Origin: Apodemus sylvaticus
Taxonomy: Eukaryota > Chordata > Mammalia > Rodentia > Muridae
DNA: 64,000 nt
NCBI RefSeq assembly: GCF_947179515.1
Contig: NC_067495.1
Coordinates: 25,586,924-25,650,923, forward strand
Reading direction: 5' to 3'
The position numbers were made by a program, and so were the translations under genes. This document shows, piece after piece, positions 44,625-56,129 of this stretch. Under the pieces are notes generated by a model. That model saw nothing but the letters and a program-made list of their open reading frames with translations, made no database searches and was not told where the DNA came from. Positions within the stretch are counted from its first letter, which is position 1; every line of letters starts with the position of its first letter.

Positions 44625-45375
44625 TCTTTGAGCCCCATGCTGTAAGGCAGTAAAGACACTTCTGAATGCTGATGCAAGACTAAGAGACATTGACAGAAAA
44701 TGTATGTATTAGATTGAACCCTATGGAATTGCTGGCACTGCCATAAAAGAGTGCAGTTCCATCTACAGGCAGAGCTTATTTCATTGAGCTCAGTAAACAT
44801 GCACATGCTTGGAAGGGTTTCCCAAGTGCTAATGTCTACCAATCTGGCCATGAGCAAGCCATGATGCCTTTTCTAGGTAGTCCTCAGGCTAATGGGCCAC
44901 AGAGAACTTGCTTAACCAGAGCACTCCTTCCTGCCAGCAATATCACAAGATGAACATAGGAAAATTCATCAAGTTGCAAAGTCATCTCCCTATACATAGG
45001 CTAAGCACATGATCATAAAACAATTTTGTCCACTACCTCTCACCCACAACTTTCTGGAATTATATTTTAGTGGTTTTGTTTGTTTGAGGAGAAGGACTCA
45101 AAATGACTGAAGTCAAAAGAAAAATGAAAACACCAGGAATAGATTTTTTTTTCAAATTTATTCTAACTGTAAATTCGTCTACAAGACTTCTTGGCTCATA
45201 GAACATTTATGTTATATGAAATATACTCGGCCACAATCCTTCCTCAATGTCTGATATGGGAAGTACTGTCTAATAAGAAATACAAACTAGAAAAAAAAAA
45301 CAGAATAGTGCTAGAAAATCAGAATATGATTGTTGAGAATTGGTTTTTATCCATAACTAGATGACTGCTACTAAA
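44625..45375. other. Upstream region, unassigned
   Basis: I recognise no repeat or exon. Confidence 0.4.
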
Positions 45376-45381
45376 ACTTTA

Positions 45382-45420
45382 TATGTGTGTGTATGTGTGT
45401 GTGTATGTGTGTATGTATAT
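45382..45420 (+). repeat. (TG)n/(TATG)n microsatellite
   Basis: Imperfect TG tract of about 38 bp. Confidence 0.85.
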
Positions 45421-45497
45421 CAGTTTGGGGAACCCTTTGTTTTGCATGATAATTAAATTTCTAATTTTTGTCTTTTTTAGCCAGAAGGATTTTAAAG

Positions 45498-45597
45498 AGC
45501 TTGAGGCCAGCCTGTGCTGTATAGTGAGATCTTAGCCAGCCTCAGCTACCAGTGTGACACCCCACCCCTCCTCTGCCCCACATAAACAAATCAAAAG
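45498..45597 (+). repeat. B1-like 3' fragment
   Basis: GAGCTTGAGGCCAGCCTGTG and TAGTGAGATCTTAGCC are a truncated sense B1. Confidence 0.65.
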
Positions 45598-45782
45598 AGG
45601 GCTGGTATACTAGTCCAGTGAGTAAGAGTGCTTGCTGCCAACCTTGACAATCTGAGTTAGATCCCTGGGACCCACGTGGTGAGAGGAAATTTTCCTCTGA
45701 CCTCCACAAGTGTGCTATGGCTCATTCGAGCTTACAGACACAAAAGAAGTAACAATGACATTAAAAAACAAATAAAAATCAT
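45598..45782 (+). repeat. B3-type SINE
   Basis: AGGGCTGGTATACTAGTCC head, CTGGGACCCACGTGG, CCTCTGACCTCCACAAG, A-rich tail. Confidence 0.85.
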
Positions 45783-45913
45783 TGAATTTCTAATTTTTCA
45801 TGAAATGTGAGTTTTTAAAAAATGCCTGTGGATTCTATACTTACTATTTTCCTTCCTTGATATCTTTACTCCATAATTTCTGCATATCTGCTCTAGTTTA
45901 CAAGAAATGGCAC

Positions 45914-46090
45914 CTTGCAGGGCAGTGGTGGCGCATGCCTTTAATCCCAGCACTTTGGGAGGCAGAGGCAGGCAGATTTTTGAGTTCGAGGCCAGCCTAG
46001 TCTACAGAGTGAGTTCCAGGACAGCCAGGGCTACACAGAGAAACCCTGTCTCGAAAAAACAAACAAAAAAAACCAAACAAACAAAAAGCC
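45914..46090 (+). repeat. Young B1 SINE with target-site duplication
   Basis: Near-consensus B1 with an (AAAC)-rich tail. AGAAATGGCAC occurs just before (from about 45903) and just after (from about 46091) as the target duplicate. Confidence 0.97.
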
Positions 46091-46167
46091 AGAAATGGCA
46101 CTTTATATTGAGCTGAAAGTAACAATCAATTCAGGTGATGTTTTTGAATACTCCTTAGAAATGGTAA

Positions 46168-46442
46168 AGCTAAGGACTGGAAAGATGACTCAGTAGTTAA
46201 AAGAAAGAGTCCTGGCTGTTGCTCTAGAGGTGAGTTTGATTCTCACTACCTACATAGCAGCTCACAAACATTTCTAACTCCAGTTCTAGGGGATCTGATA
46301 TAGTTGCTTGCAATCATTTGTAACTCCAGTTCTAGGGGATCTGGACCCCTCTTCTGACCTCTGAGGACACTAGGAATGCATTCTGTGTTCAGACTTGCAG
46401 GCAGGCAAAATGCCCATATACATAAAATAAGGTAAAATTATT
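46168..46442 (+). repeat. B3/B2-type SINE with internal 46-bp duplication
   Basis: GACTGGAAAGATGACTCAG head and CTCTTCTGACCTCTGAGG 3' part. The block TAACTCCAGTTCTAGGGGAT at 46275 recurs at 46321. Confidence 0.85.
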
Positions 46443-46457
46443 TTTAAATTGTGAAAT

Positions 46458-46538
46458 TTTGGTTGAAAATGTAGCTCAGTGGCAGAGTGCTTGCCTAGCA
46501 TACAAGAAACCCTGGGTCCAATTATTAATACCAGAAAA
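46458..46538 (+). repeat. ID-type SINE
   Basis: GAAAATGTAGCTCAGTGGC, GCTTGCCTAGCATACAAG, CCTGGGTCCAATTATTAATACC. Confidence 0.85.
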
Positions 46539-46822
46539 AATGATAACCCTCCCTAAGGCTGAGCCAGCCATCCTCCATAGTAGCTGTCTTTAATGGCACT
46601 GTCTTTAATGGCAGAGGTTGTCCCCAAGTAGATCCTTGGCTAATGTCTACAAATATGAGCACAAGAGGAGATTTTTTCCACCCTTTCTTGCCAGCCTCAT
46701 CAGCTATTTCCTTAGTTCCAGGCAGTAACCTCATTAGGAGATTCAGGAGCTGCCAAAACAGCCATTGTTGAATTTAGCAACAGCCAGCCTAAGGTGTGCC
46801 CAGCTCCTCTGCACCCTCCCCC

Positions 46823-46865
46823 AAACAAACAAACAAACAAACAAACAAACAAACAAACAAACAAA
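46823..46865 (+). repeat. (CAAA)n microsatellite
   Basis: About 10 tandem tetramers. Confidence 0.96.
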
Positions 46866-47077
46866 TTCACAGCACCAAATGTTTAGTGAGTGAGAACAAG
46901 TTTGGTAGGCATCGACTAGGGCTTGATATGATAGCAACAGGGGCAAAGTGAGCAGTTTCCACATTCCCAGCTGAGAAATGGGCTCAGCACAGAGGCACTG
47001 TGCCATGAAGTGGCATGTTCGTTTTTTCCCAAGCAGGGTGGGCCACTTGTATCTCAGAGTCAATGTATTGTGGCTTC

Positions 47078-47185
47078 TTTCCTTCTTTCCTTCTTTCCTT
47101 CCTTCCTTCCTTCCTTCCTTCCTTCCTTCCTTCCTTCCTTCCTTCCTTCCTTCCTTCCTTCCCTCCCTCCCTCTCCCCCCCCCCT
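47078..47185 (+). repeat. (TTCC)n microsatellite
   Basis: About 24 TTCC/TTCT units grading into CCCT and a C10 run. Confidence 0.97.
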
Positions 47186-47189
47186 CATC

Positions 47190-47710
47190 ATGCTTGCACA
47201 ATGTCAGCATAGGCCACACTCAGCATGTGGTCATTCTTCACTGGCCGGGACATGTGGGTGTCTGAGAATGTTCCCGGCTTCCACTCACCAGATGCATGAG
47301 GGTGGAAACTCACTCCCAGCTGAGAACCATTGCCTTAAATCTAGTTTTCTATGGTTGCAAGACATTCTCTTATTAGCCAATGGCTCTAAAGCCTGGTTGT
47401 AACCTGGAGTCAGCTGGGAGGGTTTAACTATACACCCTACATCCCCTGATACTGTGAATGGGTTGTGGTCAGCTTGTGTGGTGTGAAATCTTTAAAATCT
47501 CCACCACCCTCAGCCATGTAGGCAGCTGGGACACAATGGGCTACTTTTGGAAGGGTACAAAGAGAGGAATTTGATGGGCCTATAGGAAATCAGAGTCGGG
47601 AAAATCATGTCCAACAGGAAACGATGGAGGCTCTATACCCTGCAGACAGGACCAACTGAGGATCAGGACAAGAGATGGGGAGGCAGTGCTGACACCCAGC
47701 ATCAGATCAG
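47190..47710. other. Upstream region, unassigned
   Basis: I recognise no repeat or exon. Confidence 0.4.
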
Positions 47711-47714
47711 GGGA

Positions 47715-48150
47715 TAGACTGACTTCCTAGGGCCAGTGTGCAAAGGAGCATAAACTTGATAGCTTTAAATAACAGAAATTAGTCTCTCACAGTTCTGCAA
47801 GCTGAAAGTCCAAAGTCAGGGTGAAGAAAGGGCTGCATTTTCTCTGACAGGACCATGAGGCAGATTCATTCTTGCCTCTGCTAGATTCCGGCAGTCTTCA
47901 GTAATCCTTAATGTTTAGTCCTTGGCTTGGTACTGTGCTCCAACCTCCACCCATGTCACCACCATATGGTGTTCTTTGTGTGTAAGGACACAGATAGATC
48001 GAGTTGGACTCAGGCCTACCCTAATCAACCAAGGCCTCACCCCCCCCACTTCCTTATATCTACAGACACTACTTCCAAGTAATGGCACCTTTACAGGTAC
48101 TGGAAGTTAAGATTTTACGATATTGGCACCTGGGGAACAATATAGGACCC
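47715..48150 (-). repeat. MaLR LTR (MLT1/MST-type)
   Basis: Antisense order is clear: TTCCTAGGGCCAGTGTGC, AACAGAAATTAGTCTCTCAC, AGTTCTGCAAGCTGAAAGTC, CACCATATGGTGTTC, CCTACCCTAATCAACC, ACTACTTCCAAGTAATGGC, TTTACAGGTACTGG. Confidence 0.82.
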
Positions 48151-48154
48151 AGGT

Positions 48155-48830
48155 CCCACCAGGCGAGGGAGACTGAGAAAGATGATCACGCTTGGAAGCC
48201 ATGTGAGCCATCTTTGTAAAACTGCTTAGTCTAGGCAGACTTTGGAACTGAAGAATTGGGTGCTAGCAGCAAGGAGGAACAAATTTGAGCAGGGGTGGGT
48301 GTGATACTAGAGCAGAAGGTGCAAAGGAGAACACCATGCCTGTACCACCTAAGTTCAGGGGGCCATGGTAGAAGTACTCTCAAAGGATGCCGAGAATATT
48401 GGAGAGGATCCAGGCCAGGGGCCTGTCACAGAGAGAATTCTGAGAAACCGGGGACATGACATAGTGAAAGCAGTTCGATTGGGAGGATATAGAAAAGACC
48501 ACTGAAACAGAAAATTCCAGCTTTCTTGCCAGTGATATCAGAGACTAGAATGGAAACCAGTTTTTAGAAGGATCTCGGGAGGACTGGGAAAGTGAGGAAG
48601 AGGAGGAAAGGATGGGCCATGTACTACAGAAATGTAGGGAGATAAGGCAAGGGAATGATGCAGTAGGGAAGGGAGAAAACCACAGCCAAGAGCAAGTCTG
48701 CCAAATGTTGGATGCTGCAAAGGCTTCTGGGATTGAAAGAGATTAAGATGTAAGTGGAGGTGGATGAGTGGCAAGGAATCAAGAGGCCAGGAGAGTAGGC
48801 ACCAGCTACAGAGGGCAAATTGGGACAGCT
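48155..48830. other. Upstream region, unassigned
   Basis: Purine-rich around 48580-48620. No family assigned. Confidence 0.4.
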
Positions 48831-48832
48831 TC

Positions 48833-49387
48833 TGTTAGCATTTTCTTCTAAGCTCCGCCCCACAGTTACCTGGCAACAGCCAGGTTTGTCTAAGCTCCGC
48901 CCCACAGTTACCTGGCAATAGCCAGGTTTGTTTAAGCTCCGCCCCACAGTTACCTGGCAACAGCCAGGTTTGTTTAAGCTCCGCCCCACAGTTACCTGGC
49001 AACAGCCAGGTTTGTCTAAGCTCTGCCCCTCAGTTACCTGGAAACAGCCAGGTATGCCTGGCTCACTATAAAAGGGGCTGCTTGCCTCCTCCCCTCTCTT
49101 GCTCTTGCCTTCTTGCTCCCTCTCTGTCCTCTTGTTCCTTCCCACCTCTCTCCCCACTCCCCTCCCCACTCTCTCTCCATGTGCTCAAGTCCAGCCTCTA
49201 CTTTTCTACACCTCTGCTCTCTCTCTCTGCCTTTCTCTGCCTCTACTACCCTCTCAACTTCCCTCCCCATGCCCTAAATAAACTATTCTATACTATACTG
49301 TGATAGTATAGTGGCTGGTCCCTCCGGGGGAAGGGATGCCTTGGCATGGGCCCCTGGAGGTACCCTCTTCCCCCACACCTGATTACA
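48833..49387 (+). mobile_element. Solo ERVK-like LTR (RLTR10/BGLII-like)
   Basis: It starts TGTTAGC, has a U3 array of five 42-bp repeats, TATAAAA at 49067-49073, a pyrimidine-rich R/U5, AATAAA at 49277-49282 and ends near CACACCTGATTACA. Transcription from it would run opposite to Gpm6b. No internal retroviral genes are present. The right edge is approximate. Confidence 0.75.
48849..49056 (+). repeat. Five 42-bp tandem repeats in the LTR U3
   Basis: Units start at 48849, 48891, 48933, 48975 and 49017. Each holds a GC-box-like GCTCCGCCCC (degenerate in unit 5), a GTTACCTGGCAACAGCCAGG block with internal dyad, and a TTTGT spacer. Confidence 0.95.
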
Positions 49388-49389
49388 CA

Positions 49390-49740
49390 TCCACCAAAGC
49401 ATATCCCCTCTCCTTTATCTTTTTATAAAACAGAGTAGCTCCCCTAACATGTAAGGACAGAGGAACAGGGGGAAATGGAATGCGATCCAACTCCAAGATA
49501 CAAAACACTCAAAAGATATGGTGGTGACTGGCAGATTACTGGTACAGCCTGTCCTGCCTGGAGAAGGGTACATCCATCCATGACCTGATGGCATCCATGC
49601 TACAATCTTAAGAGGCATAACCATTCCCTGTAGATGAAATAGCAGAAGGGTGATGGTCTTGGCCTTATTAAGGCAGGCAGCTTGCTCCAAGTCCCGGTTG
49701 CTTGAGGATATCAGTAGACCTTGAATTTTTAGAATATCAG
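49390..49740. other. Upstream region, unassigned
   Basis: I recognise no repeat or exon. Confidence 0.4.
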
Positions 49741-49889
49741 AGGTCCCAGGGGGTAGAGGAAAGGGAGAGGGAGAAAAAGGGAGGGAGGGAGGGAGATAGA
49801 GAGCTTTTATTATATACTATTAAACTGGGTAATGGATTCTGGCATACTAGTCACACCGAAAAAAATGAAAAAAAAAATCAGGAGTCAGA

Positions 49890-50105
49890 TAGGTTTTTTT
49901 TTTTTTTTTTGAGATGGTGTTTCTTATACCCAAAGCTGCCCTTAAGCTTGCTATACAGCCAAGGATAATCTTGAACTCCTGACACTACTTCCACGTCCTG
50001 AGTATTGGGCTCTTAGGTGTATAGTACCACACCCAGTTTCCTTAGAACAAGGGGCTTTGTCTATGCTAGGCAAACACTCTACCAACTGAGAGACATTCCT
50101 TGTCC
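49890..50105 (-). repeat. B4 (B1 + ID) SINE
   Basis: T17 run, antisense B1 (GAGATGGTGTTTCTTATACC to ACCACACCCAGTTTCC), then antisense ID (CTCTACCAACTGAGAGACATTC). Confidence 0.82.
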
Positions 50106-50129
50106 CCTTTTTAATTTAAAAAAAGTATG

Positions 50130-50190
50130 CATATGAGTGTTTGCATATGGGTGTTTTGCATATGAGTGTTTTGCATATGAGTGTTTTGTC
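50130..50190 (+). repeat. Minisatellite-like (GCATATGAGTGTTTT) repeats
   Basis: About four imperfect 15-bp units at the tail side of the adjoining B3 SINE. Confidence 0.85.
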
Positions 50191-50365
50191 TATGTATATG
50201 TACATGTGCCACATGCATGCCTACAGAAAGTCAAAAGTGGATCCGAAGCCCTGGAACTGGAGTTATAAATGACTGGGAGCCACCAAGTGAGTCCTGGGAA
50301 CTGAATCCAGGTCCTCCACAAGAGCAGTAAGTGCTGTTAACTGCTGAGCCATCTTTCCAGGCCCT
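50191..50365 (-). repeat. B3-type SINE
   Basis: CCCTGGAACTGGAGTTATAA, CCTGGGAACTGAATCCAGG, CTGAGCCATCTTTCCAGGCC. Confidence 0.9.
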
Positions 50366-50369
50366 CTTC

Positions 50370-51660
50370 CTAATGATTTTGATAAAACAGAATTTCTGCT
50401 TCTGTGTACACAAGGCATACATCAGGAGACAAGACAGCTGATCTAATGAGAACATGCTTCTTGGTTCATTATCACATTCCACAGGGATTTTGGATTCCCT
50501 CATTAAGAGTCTTACACCACCAACAGGCTCTTCCTGAAGGTCCCCATTAACACATCTATGATACATGTACCACATCAGTATGAACAAGGGGCAGACCTTC
50601 AGAATCTCCTTCTTAGGCCTCCACTGCAGCTCTTAGAATTCCAGTCATTTCTTTGTTGTGGCTCCTTCTTATAGCACCAGAACTCCCAGAGGGTAGAGTA
50701 TTCTACTAAGAGTGAGCCAGTCAATTTTAGAGCTGGGAGAACCCGGGGTGCTCTGCTAGGAACCTGCCTCACACCATCTGTCAAAACCCCACCCCAGTGC
50801 CAGCCTTCCCAGCTCTGACTCTGTTCCAAGAGGGCACAGCCCCAGACTCCTCTCCTTTAGGTGGCTTCCTGGGTGATCTCCCTGTCTACATTCACAGCAG
50901 TCATTTTAACCCTCCTTCAATCTCTCACTGATAAAAGCTCACTTCCTCCACAAGAACACAACTATACACATTTACCTGCTTCCCACTTGACTTGGAAATG
51001 ATGACTTGGGGCAACCCCAACTTTCAGTAGGGTGCACCCAAGGAAGGCAACCCAGAGCACATGTGTCTATCTTTGGCCAGCTTTGCCAAACCGAGACAAT
51101 TTGAAGTTAAATCACAAGACATTTGGATGGTAAATTATCTCATAAATTGAAAGGAAGAAAGGTGATGTGACTCTTTTAATATCCCTTCTCAGAGCTCGAG
51201 TGTACCAAGAAATCCTTTTTTTTCTTTGTTTTTTACCTAGAAGTTGCTTCAGCCCTCAAACACACATTTCCATCAGAATTGAGACAATGTAAGGATTAAT
51301 GAGCTTCTGTCTAGGGAAAGGTACTTGCTTAGACAGGCACATGCCCTGCCCCCATTCCTCTCAGATTGGCAGACCCATCCAGGCCCACTCACAACACTGC
51401 TCATTTTGTACTCACCTGCGAGACAGAAAGCATTCACACAGTTAAGAGCTGGCTGACTTTGTATGTATGCACCAGAAACACTAGGCCAGATGACTACATG
51501 TGGAATGGTTCTGGTTACATGTGGAATGTAGTGACTGGGCTCATCACTGTCTCTATAGAACCATAACTGCCCACCCGCGAAATATGTGACACAGTCCCTC
51601 ACTTAAGGACAAGGACTGCAGGCATCCTTTGCACCAGTATTGCTGAGGGAAGTTGACCCA
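50370..51660. other. Upstream region, unassigned
   Basis: I recognise no repeat or exon over about 1.3 kb. Confidence 0.4.
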
Positions 51661-51663
51661 TGT

Positions 51664-51752
<89 letters not shown>

Positions 51753-51778
51753 TTCCTTCCTTCCTTCCTTCCTTCCTT

Positions 51779-51840
<62 letters not shown>
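51664..51840 (+). repeat. Compound (CTTT)n(CTTC)n(CT)n microsatellite
   Basis: About 22 CTTT units, eight CTTC units and 29 CT units in sequence, about 177 bp of pure pyrimidine. Confidence 0.98.
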
Positions 51841-51843
<3 letters not shown>

Positions 51844-52125
51844 TTTTTTTGACTGCAGCACAATATTGAGAGCAGGTCTTGCCATATTCCTTGGACAGAG
51901 ACACCAATCAAAGGGAACCAAAGGGGCTTGGGCTATGGCCTGAGTTTGAGTTTGAGCAAAGACTGGACTATCAGATGAGAATGCTGGGAGCCCAGGGATT
52001 AGGCAGTTAGAATGGAAAGACACAAAGCTATACAAGGGCTCCTGCAAAAAGGCATTCAACACCATCAACTATTTAACTTCAAGAGTTCAGGTCAGCACCT
52101 GTGATGTTTTTCAAAATGGCTCACT

Positions 52126-52326
52126 AGGGCTGGAAATGTAGCTCAGTTAATAGAGTACTTAGTACAGATGAAGCCCTGAATTCAATCCCTGTACCTCATA
52201 AAGTAGCTATGGTATGCACCCCTGTAATCCTAGCATTTGGGAGATAGAGGCAGAAAGAGCAGAAGTTCAAGTTCATCCTTAGCTACAGACTGGTATCCTT
52301 GAGACTGTCTCAAAGAAAGAGAGGCC
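52126..52326 (+). repeat. B4/ID-B1 SINE
   Basis: GGGCTGGAAATGTAGCTC ID head, AAGCCCTGAATTCAATCCC, then B1 (CCCCTGTAATCCTAGCATTTG to TGAGACTGTCTC). Confidence 0.87.
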
Positions 52327-52329
52327 AGA

Positions 52330-52790
52330 AAACATGAAAAAGAAAGAGCTCTCTTATACTTTCTCCCCCAAACATAGTAATCCAGACAACTCTGCCTGCC
52401 CCTACTCTCTGCAGAACCCAGAGCTGTCCATCTCCCTGACAGAATGAGAATCATGGCCATATCCTCGCCCACCATCTGGTCTAGCCAGCTCTCTGGTAAC
52501 CAGCATGCTGACGTCACCTGACCTTGCATGAACCTTGACTTCATTAGCTATGGGAAGAACTCATGCAGGAGCATCCTCCACTGGGCTATTGTTAACATAT
52601 CAAGATGTTGCAAAGCCTCAACATGCCTCCTACTTTGTACTGACAAAATGCTATTTCTAGTTTGGAAGCTTTTCATGCTCCCACTACTGCCATACAGTCC
52701 CATGGAAGAGTGAAGCCGAGAAAGGACTAGTGGGTGATTGCATATCCTACTATGTCTTTCCCTGTCCTTGAGCGCCTCCGCATACTTTTC
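52330..52790. other. Upstream region, unassigned
   Basis: I recognise no repeat or exon. Confidence 0.4.
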
Positions 52791-52796
52791 AATTTA

Positions 52797-52918
52797 GATT
52801 TTTAATTCTGAGACTGACTATTACTCTGTAGTTTGAGATGACCTGAAACTCACAGCAATAATCCTGCTTCAGCTTTTTGAGTGTTGAGATTACAGGAGTG
52901 AGCCCTTTTGCCTGGCTT
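52797..52918 (-). repeat. Diverged B1 SINE
   Basis: Antisense B1 remnants: ACTATTACTCTGTAGTTTG, CTGAAACTCACAGCAATAATC, GATTACAGGAGTGAGCC. Confidence 0.7.
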
Positions 52919-53370
52919 CATTCTATGCTCTTGTCTAGCTTGATTAGATTTCTAGGGCACTTCTGTCCTCAATCTCTGCTTGCCCTAGACCTCTCTATGA
53001 CTTTGTCCATACTTCCCCCTAAGCATCTCCAAGGATGGTACCCTGAAGAAGATGCCCAAGGATACAAAACCTCATAAATAAGTGGTGCCAATATGAATAA
53101 AGCAACAAGATTAGACAAGGTATGTCTCTAAGGGTATTTACTCTTGAAGAAATGGATGGAATTTGTTTCTGGAAGTTGATGGGGGTGGGGGTGATTGATT
53201 ACACCTGAGTATCTGAGATAAATTAGCTTTACTTCTAGTTTCATTTTTTTAAAAACACAATTGAATGTCTCCATGTCAGAGACCACACAAACATAGCTAC
53301 CTGCATGGGTATGCAACACGGATCCTTATCTCAAAATGAGCCTTGATATCAAGGTGATGAACTCCTTTCT

Positions 53371-53522
53371 TTACAGACAGGGTCCTATGTATCCCACCCC
53401 GGCATGCTGTGATTACAGGTATGCACCACCACACATCATTTATGCAACGATAGGGACCAAACCCATGGCTTTGTACAATGCCAGGCAAACAGTCTACCAA
53501 CTGAGCCACCCTTCCCAGCACA
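53371..53522 (-). repeat. B4 (B1 + ID) SINE fragment
   Basis: GCTGTGATTACAGGTATGC then ATAGGGACCAAACCCATGG and CAACTGAGCCACCCTTCCC. Confidence 0.75.
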
Positions 53523-53529
53523 CTGAAAC

Positions 53530-54400
53530 AAACAGACCACATTTTCAGTTTGCATTGAGCTCTGAAAATTCTATAGCTAGCCCTACCAGTGAGGTCTAAT
53601 CTGGTAAGTTGTCAACCTCCAAATTTATAACTATTGGCTTATGAGATCAGGAAGATGCTAACATCTGTGTTGACTTCAAAGCACTTGGCAAAATACCATC
53701 ACATCTTTGGGGGGGGGGGTGCTTGATGTTGCCAGTATCACTCATTTATAAACTCCAGTGCAATCAGAATGGGGGAATGTGTATTCAAAGTGGCTACTAG
53801 GTAGTAGCTGTCATCCCAGAGAGTAAGGCGTTAGTTTTCCAGCACACACCCCTGTACTTGTACATGGACAAGGGAAAGCTACCTTCAGCCTCAAGAAGGC
53901 AGGCTATCTAGAAACCTTCATTTTACCACCTACTCGTGTGAAATAAAGACACAGGACTTAATCTAGAACTTCCTCATAGAAAACTAGAAGATTTTTATTC
54001 AAGTCTCCTGACCTTATTTTAAACAAATGTGATGTAAAAAGAATTCCAAAACAGGAAAGAAAATCTAAGAGCATTTAGCTGCTTCTCTCCTTTTTCAGTC
54101 TGTAATCAGGACAAGACAGGACTAGAGGAGTCAATTCTCTTGATCCAAGCCCAAATGTTCTTGTTTATCTGATGCATAGCTTGCGAATATTCTCTTATAG
54201 TGAGGTATAAATACCAAATATATAATGTATATGCCAGTAAAGATAATTCTTCCCATAATATATATCTTTGCATAAAACAGGTTTTGTGTATTTTTACAAA
54301 ATACTTTTCAAAAATAAAACCCTGTTGGGCCAAAGCAAAGCATAGTAGAAAAGACAGTATATATCTTTGGAAATCATTACTCCATAATGTTAACTTATCT
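53530..54400. other. Upstream region, unassigned
   Basis: Contains a G10 run at 53709-53718. Otherwise nothing recognised. Confidence 0.4.
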
Positions 54401-54403
54401 TTG

Positions 54404-54555
54404 TTTTGTTGTTTTGAAGACAGGGCCTTACTGTATAGCCCTGGCTTTCCTGGAACTCACTATGTTTACCAGGCTGGCTTCAGACTCACAGAAATCCACC
54501 TTCTTTTGCTTACTGAGTGCTGGGATTAAAGCCATGCACCACTACAGCTGGCCAA
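54404..54555 (-). repeat. B1 SINE
   Basis: Antisense B1 from GAAGACAGGGCCTTACTG to CACCACTACAGCTGGCC. Confidence 0.9.
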
Positions 54556-55078
54556 TTTGTCTTTTAAATGAAAACTCTTCTGGTAAACTATGCCTAATAA
54601 TAGATGGATAATGGTCACCTGCTCCACCTTCTCTCCAAGGACAAACTTGGATTATGGACAAGTCTCAGCTCCTAAGCTGAGAGCCTGCTTATTTCTGCCC
54701 ACTCAGGAAAACCAAAGCCGAGTGCAAGTGTAATGTGAGCAGAAATAGTGGAATATGAACAGCATGACTGCAGAAGTTTAAGAAAGGGTCAGTATGCACC
54801 TTTGCATGCCCTTCTGTAGAACAAACGATCAGGAAGTCTCATGGCTTTACTGAAGCACACAGGGGTTAACGTGCTCATAGCTGTGAATGGCTGCTTTAGG
54901 AGAATATGAAGTCCCTCTAAGCACTTAGAAATGATGAAGTGCTCGGAGAATCTAAGCTGCTGTAATTACACAGCCCAAGAAGAAACACTCACTGATATTT
55001 GGGCTAATGGAACAAAAGACAAAATCTTGATTTGGGCTATTCTTCAAATCCTCCACTCAAAGAAGAGTTTGAAGCCTC
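54556..55078. other. Upstream region, unassigned
   Basis: I recognise no repeat or exon. Confidence 0.4.
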
Positions 55079-55224
55079 TTTTTTTTTTTTTTTTTTTTTC
55101 CTTTTTAAGCACCTGATCCTAAGGATTGGCAGAGAAAGGAGTAATCACACACAACACTGTGCTGGAAAAGAAACCTCAAATATATTTAGAGAATTGAAGG
55201 TGTTTTCTTTTCTTCTTTGTTTTG

Positions 55225-55325
55225 GGTTTTATGAGATATGATTTCACCATGCAGCCCCAGCTGGTCTTCAGTTTTGTGACAATCCCACCCCTCAGCCTTC
55301 TAAGGTCTGCCATTACAGGTATCCA
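55225..55325 (-). repeat. Old B1-like SINE fragment
   Basis: ATGAGATATGATTTCACC, CAGCCCCAGCTGGTC, CTGCCATTACAGGTATCC. A T21 run lies at 55079-55099. Confidence 0.55.
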
Positions 55326-55697
55326 CTCTGATGATTTAACAAATTTTACCTCTAAGTAGCCATTCAGACATCTTGTTTGTGTTAAACAAGAATGGTAGTT
55401 AGAGGCCTTGCTGTGCACCCTCTTTGCCAGTTTCACAGATGGAAACTCTAGATAATTTATATTCACATCCAAGGGCACATCAGTCAACACATGAATTATA
55501 TATTTATTATTAGTTGTGAAAATGTAACTTCTTGGCAACTAATTTTTGCTCGCATTAGTGGAAATATCAAAAAGAAATTAGATGGCTTTCAAACCTGTTA
55601 TCCTGTTATACTTAATATATCTCATAGGGGGAAAGTCAGAAATTACTTCACAGAAATAAATGCTTGTAATTTCATTGCATTTATTTATTTTTATTTT

Positions 55698-55845
55698 TTT
55701 TACACAGGGTCTGTCTCTCTTCGAAACCCTGGCTAAGCTGGAATGTGTTATGTGATCAGTTTGACCTTGCGTTTGAAGGAATCCCTCCTATCTCTGCCTT
55801 CAGAGCCCTGGGATTACTCCCTTGTGCCACCACACCTGGCTACTA
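55698..55845 (-). repeat. Diverged B1 SINE
   Basis: ACAGGGTCTGTCTCTCTTCG, then ATCTCTGCCTTCAGAGCCC, GGGATTACTCCC, CACCACACCTGGC. Confidence 0.75.
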
Positions 55846-55953
55846 CCTCCAAGCTTCTGAGATCTGAACAGAGCAGTGGTATAGGGCCATGCCTAACCTG
55901 ACTCAGAAACAAATGCAAAGATGCTACATAGATTAAACTTGGCCCCTATATCA

Positions 55954-55957
<4 letters not shown>

Positions 55958-56008
<51 letters not shown>

Positions 56009-56030
56009 TATACTAATAGTACTATAGAAA

Positions 56031-56120
<90 letters not shown>
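55958..56120 (+). repeat. Two successive (CT)n(CA)n compound microsatellites
   Basis: The first CT-to-CA tract spans 55962-56009 and the second 56034-56120. A 24-bp AT-rich spacer separates them. Confidence 0.97.
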
Positions 56121-56121
<1 letters not shown>

Positions 56122-56129
56122 GCTTGTGG

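Noticed and set aside
44429..44857. 142-codon minus-strand frame
   Set aside because: It is extended by the (TA)n tract (IYIYIY run) and has no family match.
46743..47402. Long frames on both strands across the TTCC tract
   Set aside because: Driven by (TTCC)n and (CAAA)n repeats; low complexity on both strands.
49061..49082. TATA box as a promoter of a host gene
   Set aside because: It sits at the expected place inside the LTR, and no downstream host exon is recognisable.
48624..49169. 181-codon minus-strand frame with repeated 14-residue units
   Set aside because: The repeats are the 42-bp LTR array read in frame (42 is a multiple of 3). There is no start context, family match or splice partner.
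51553..52068. 171-codon minus-strand frame, and overlapping frames at 51599-51943
   Set aside because: The frames are translations of the (CTTT)n(CTTC)n(CT)n microsatellite, giving KERKER and SLSL runs. They are not genes.
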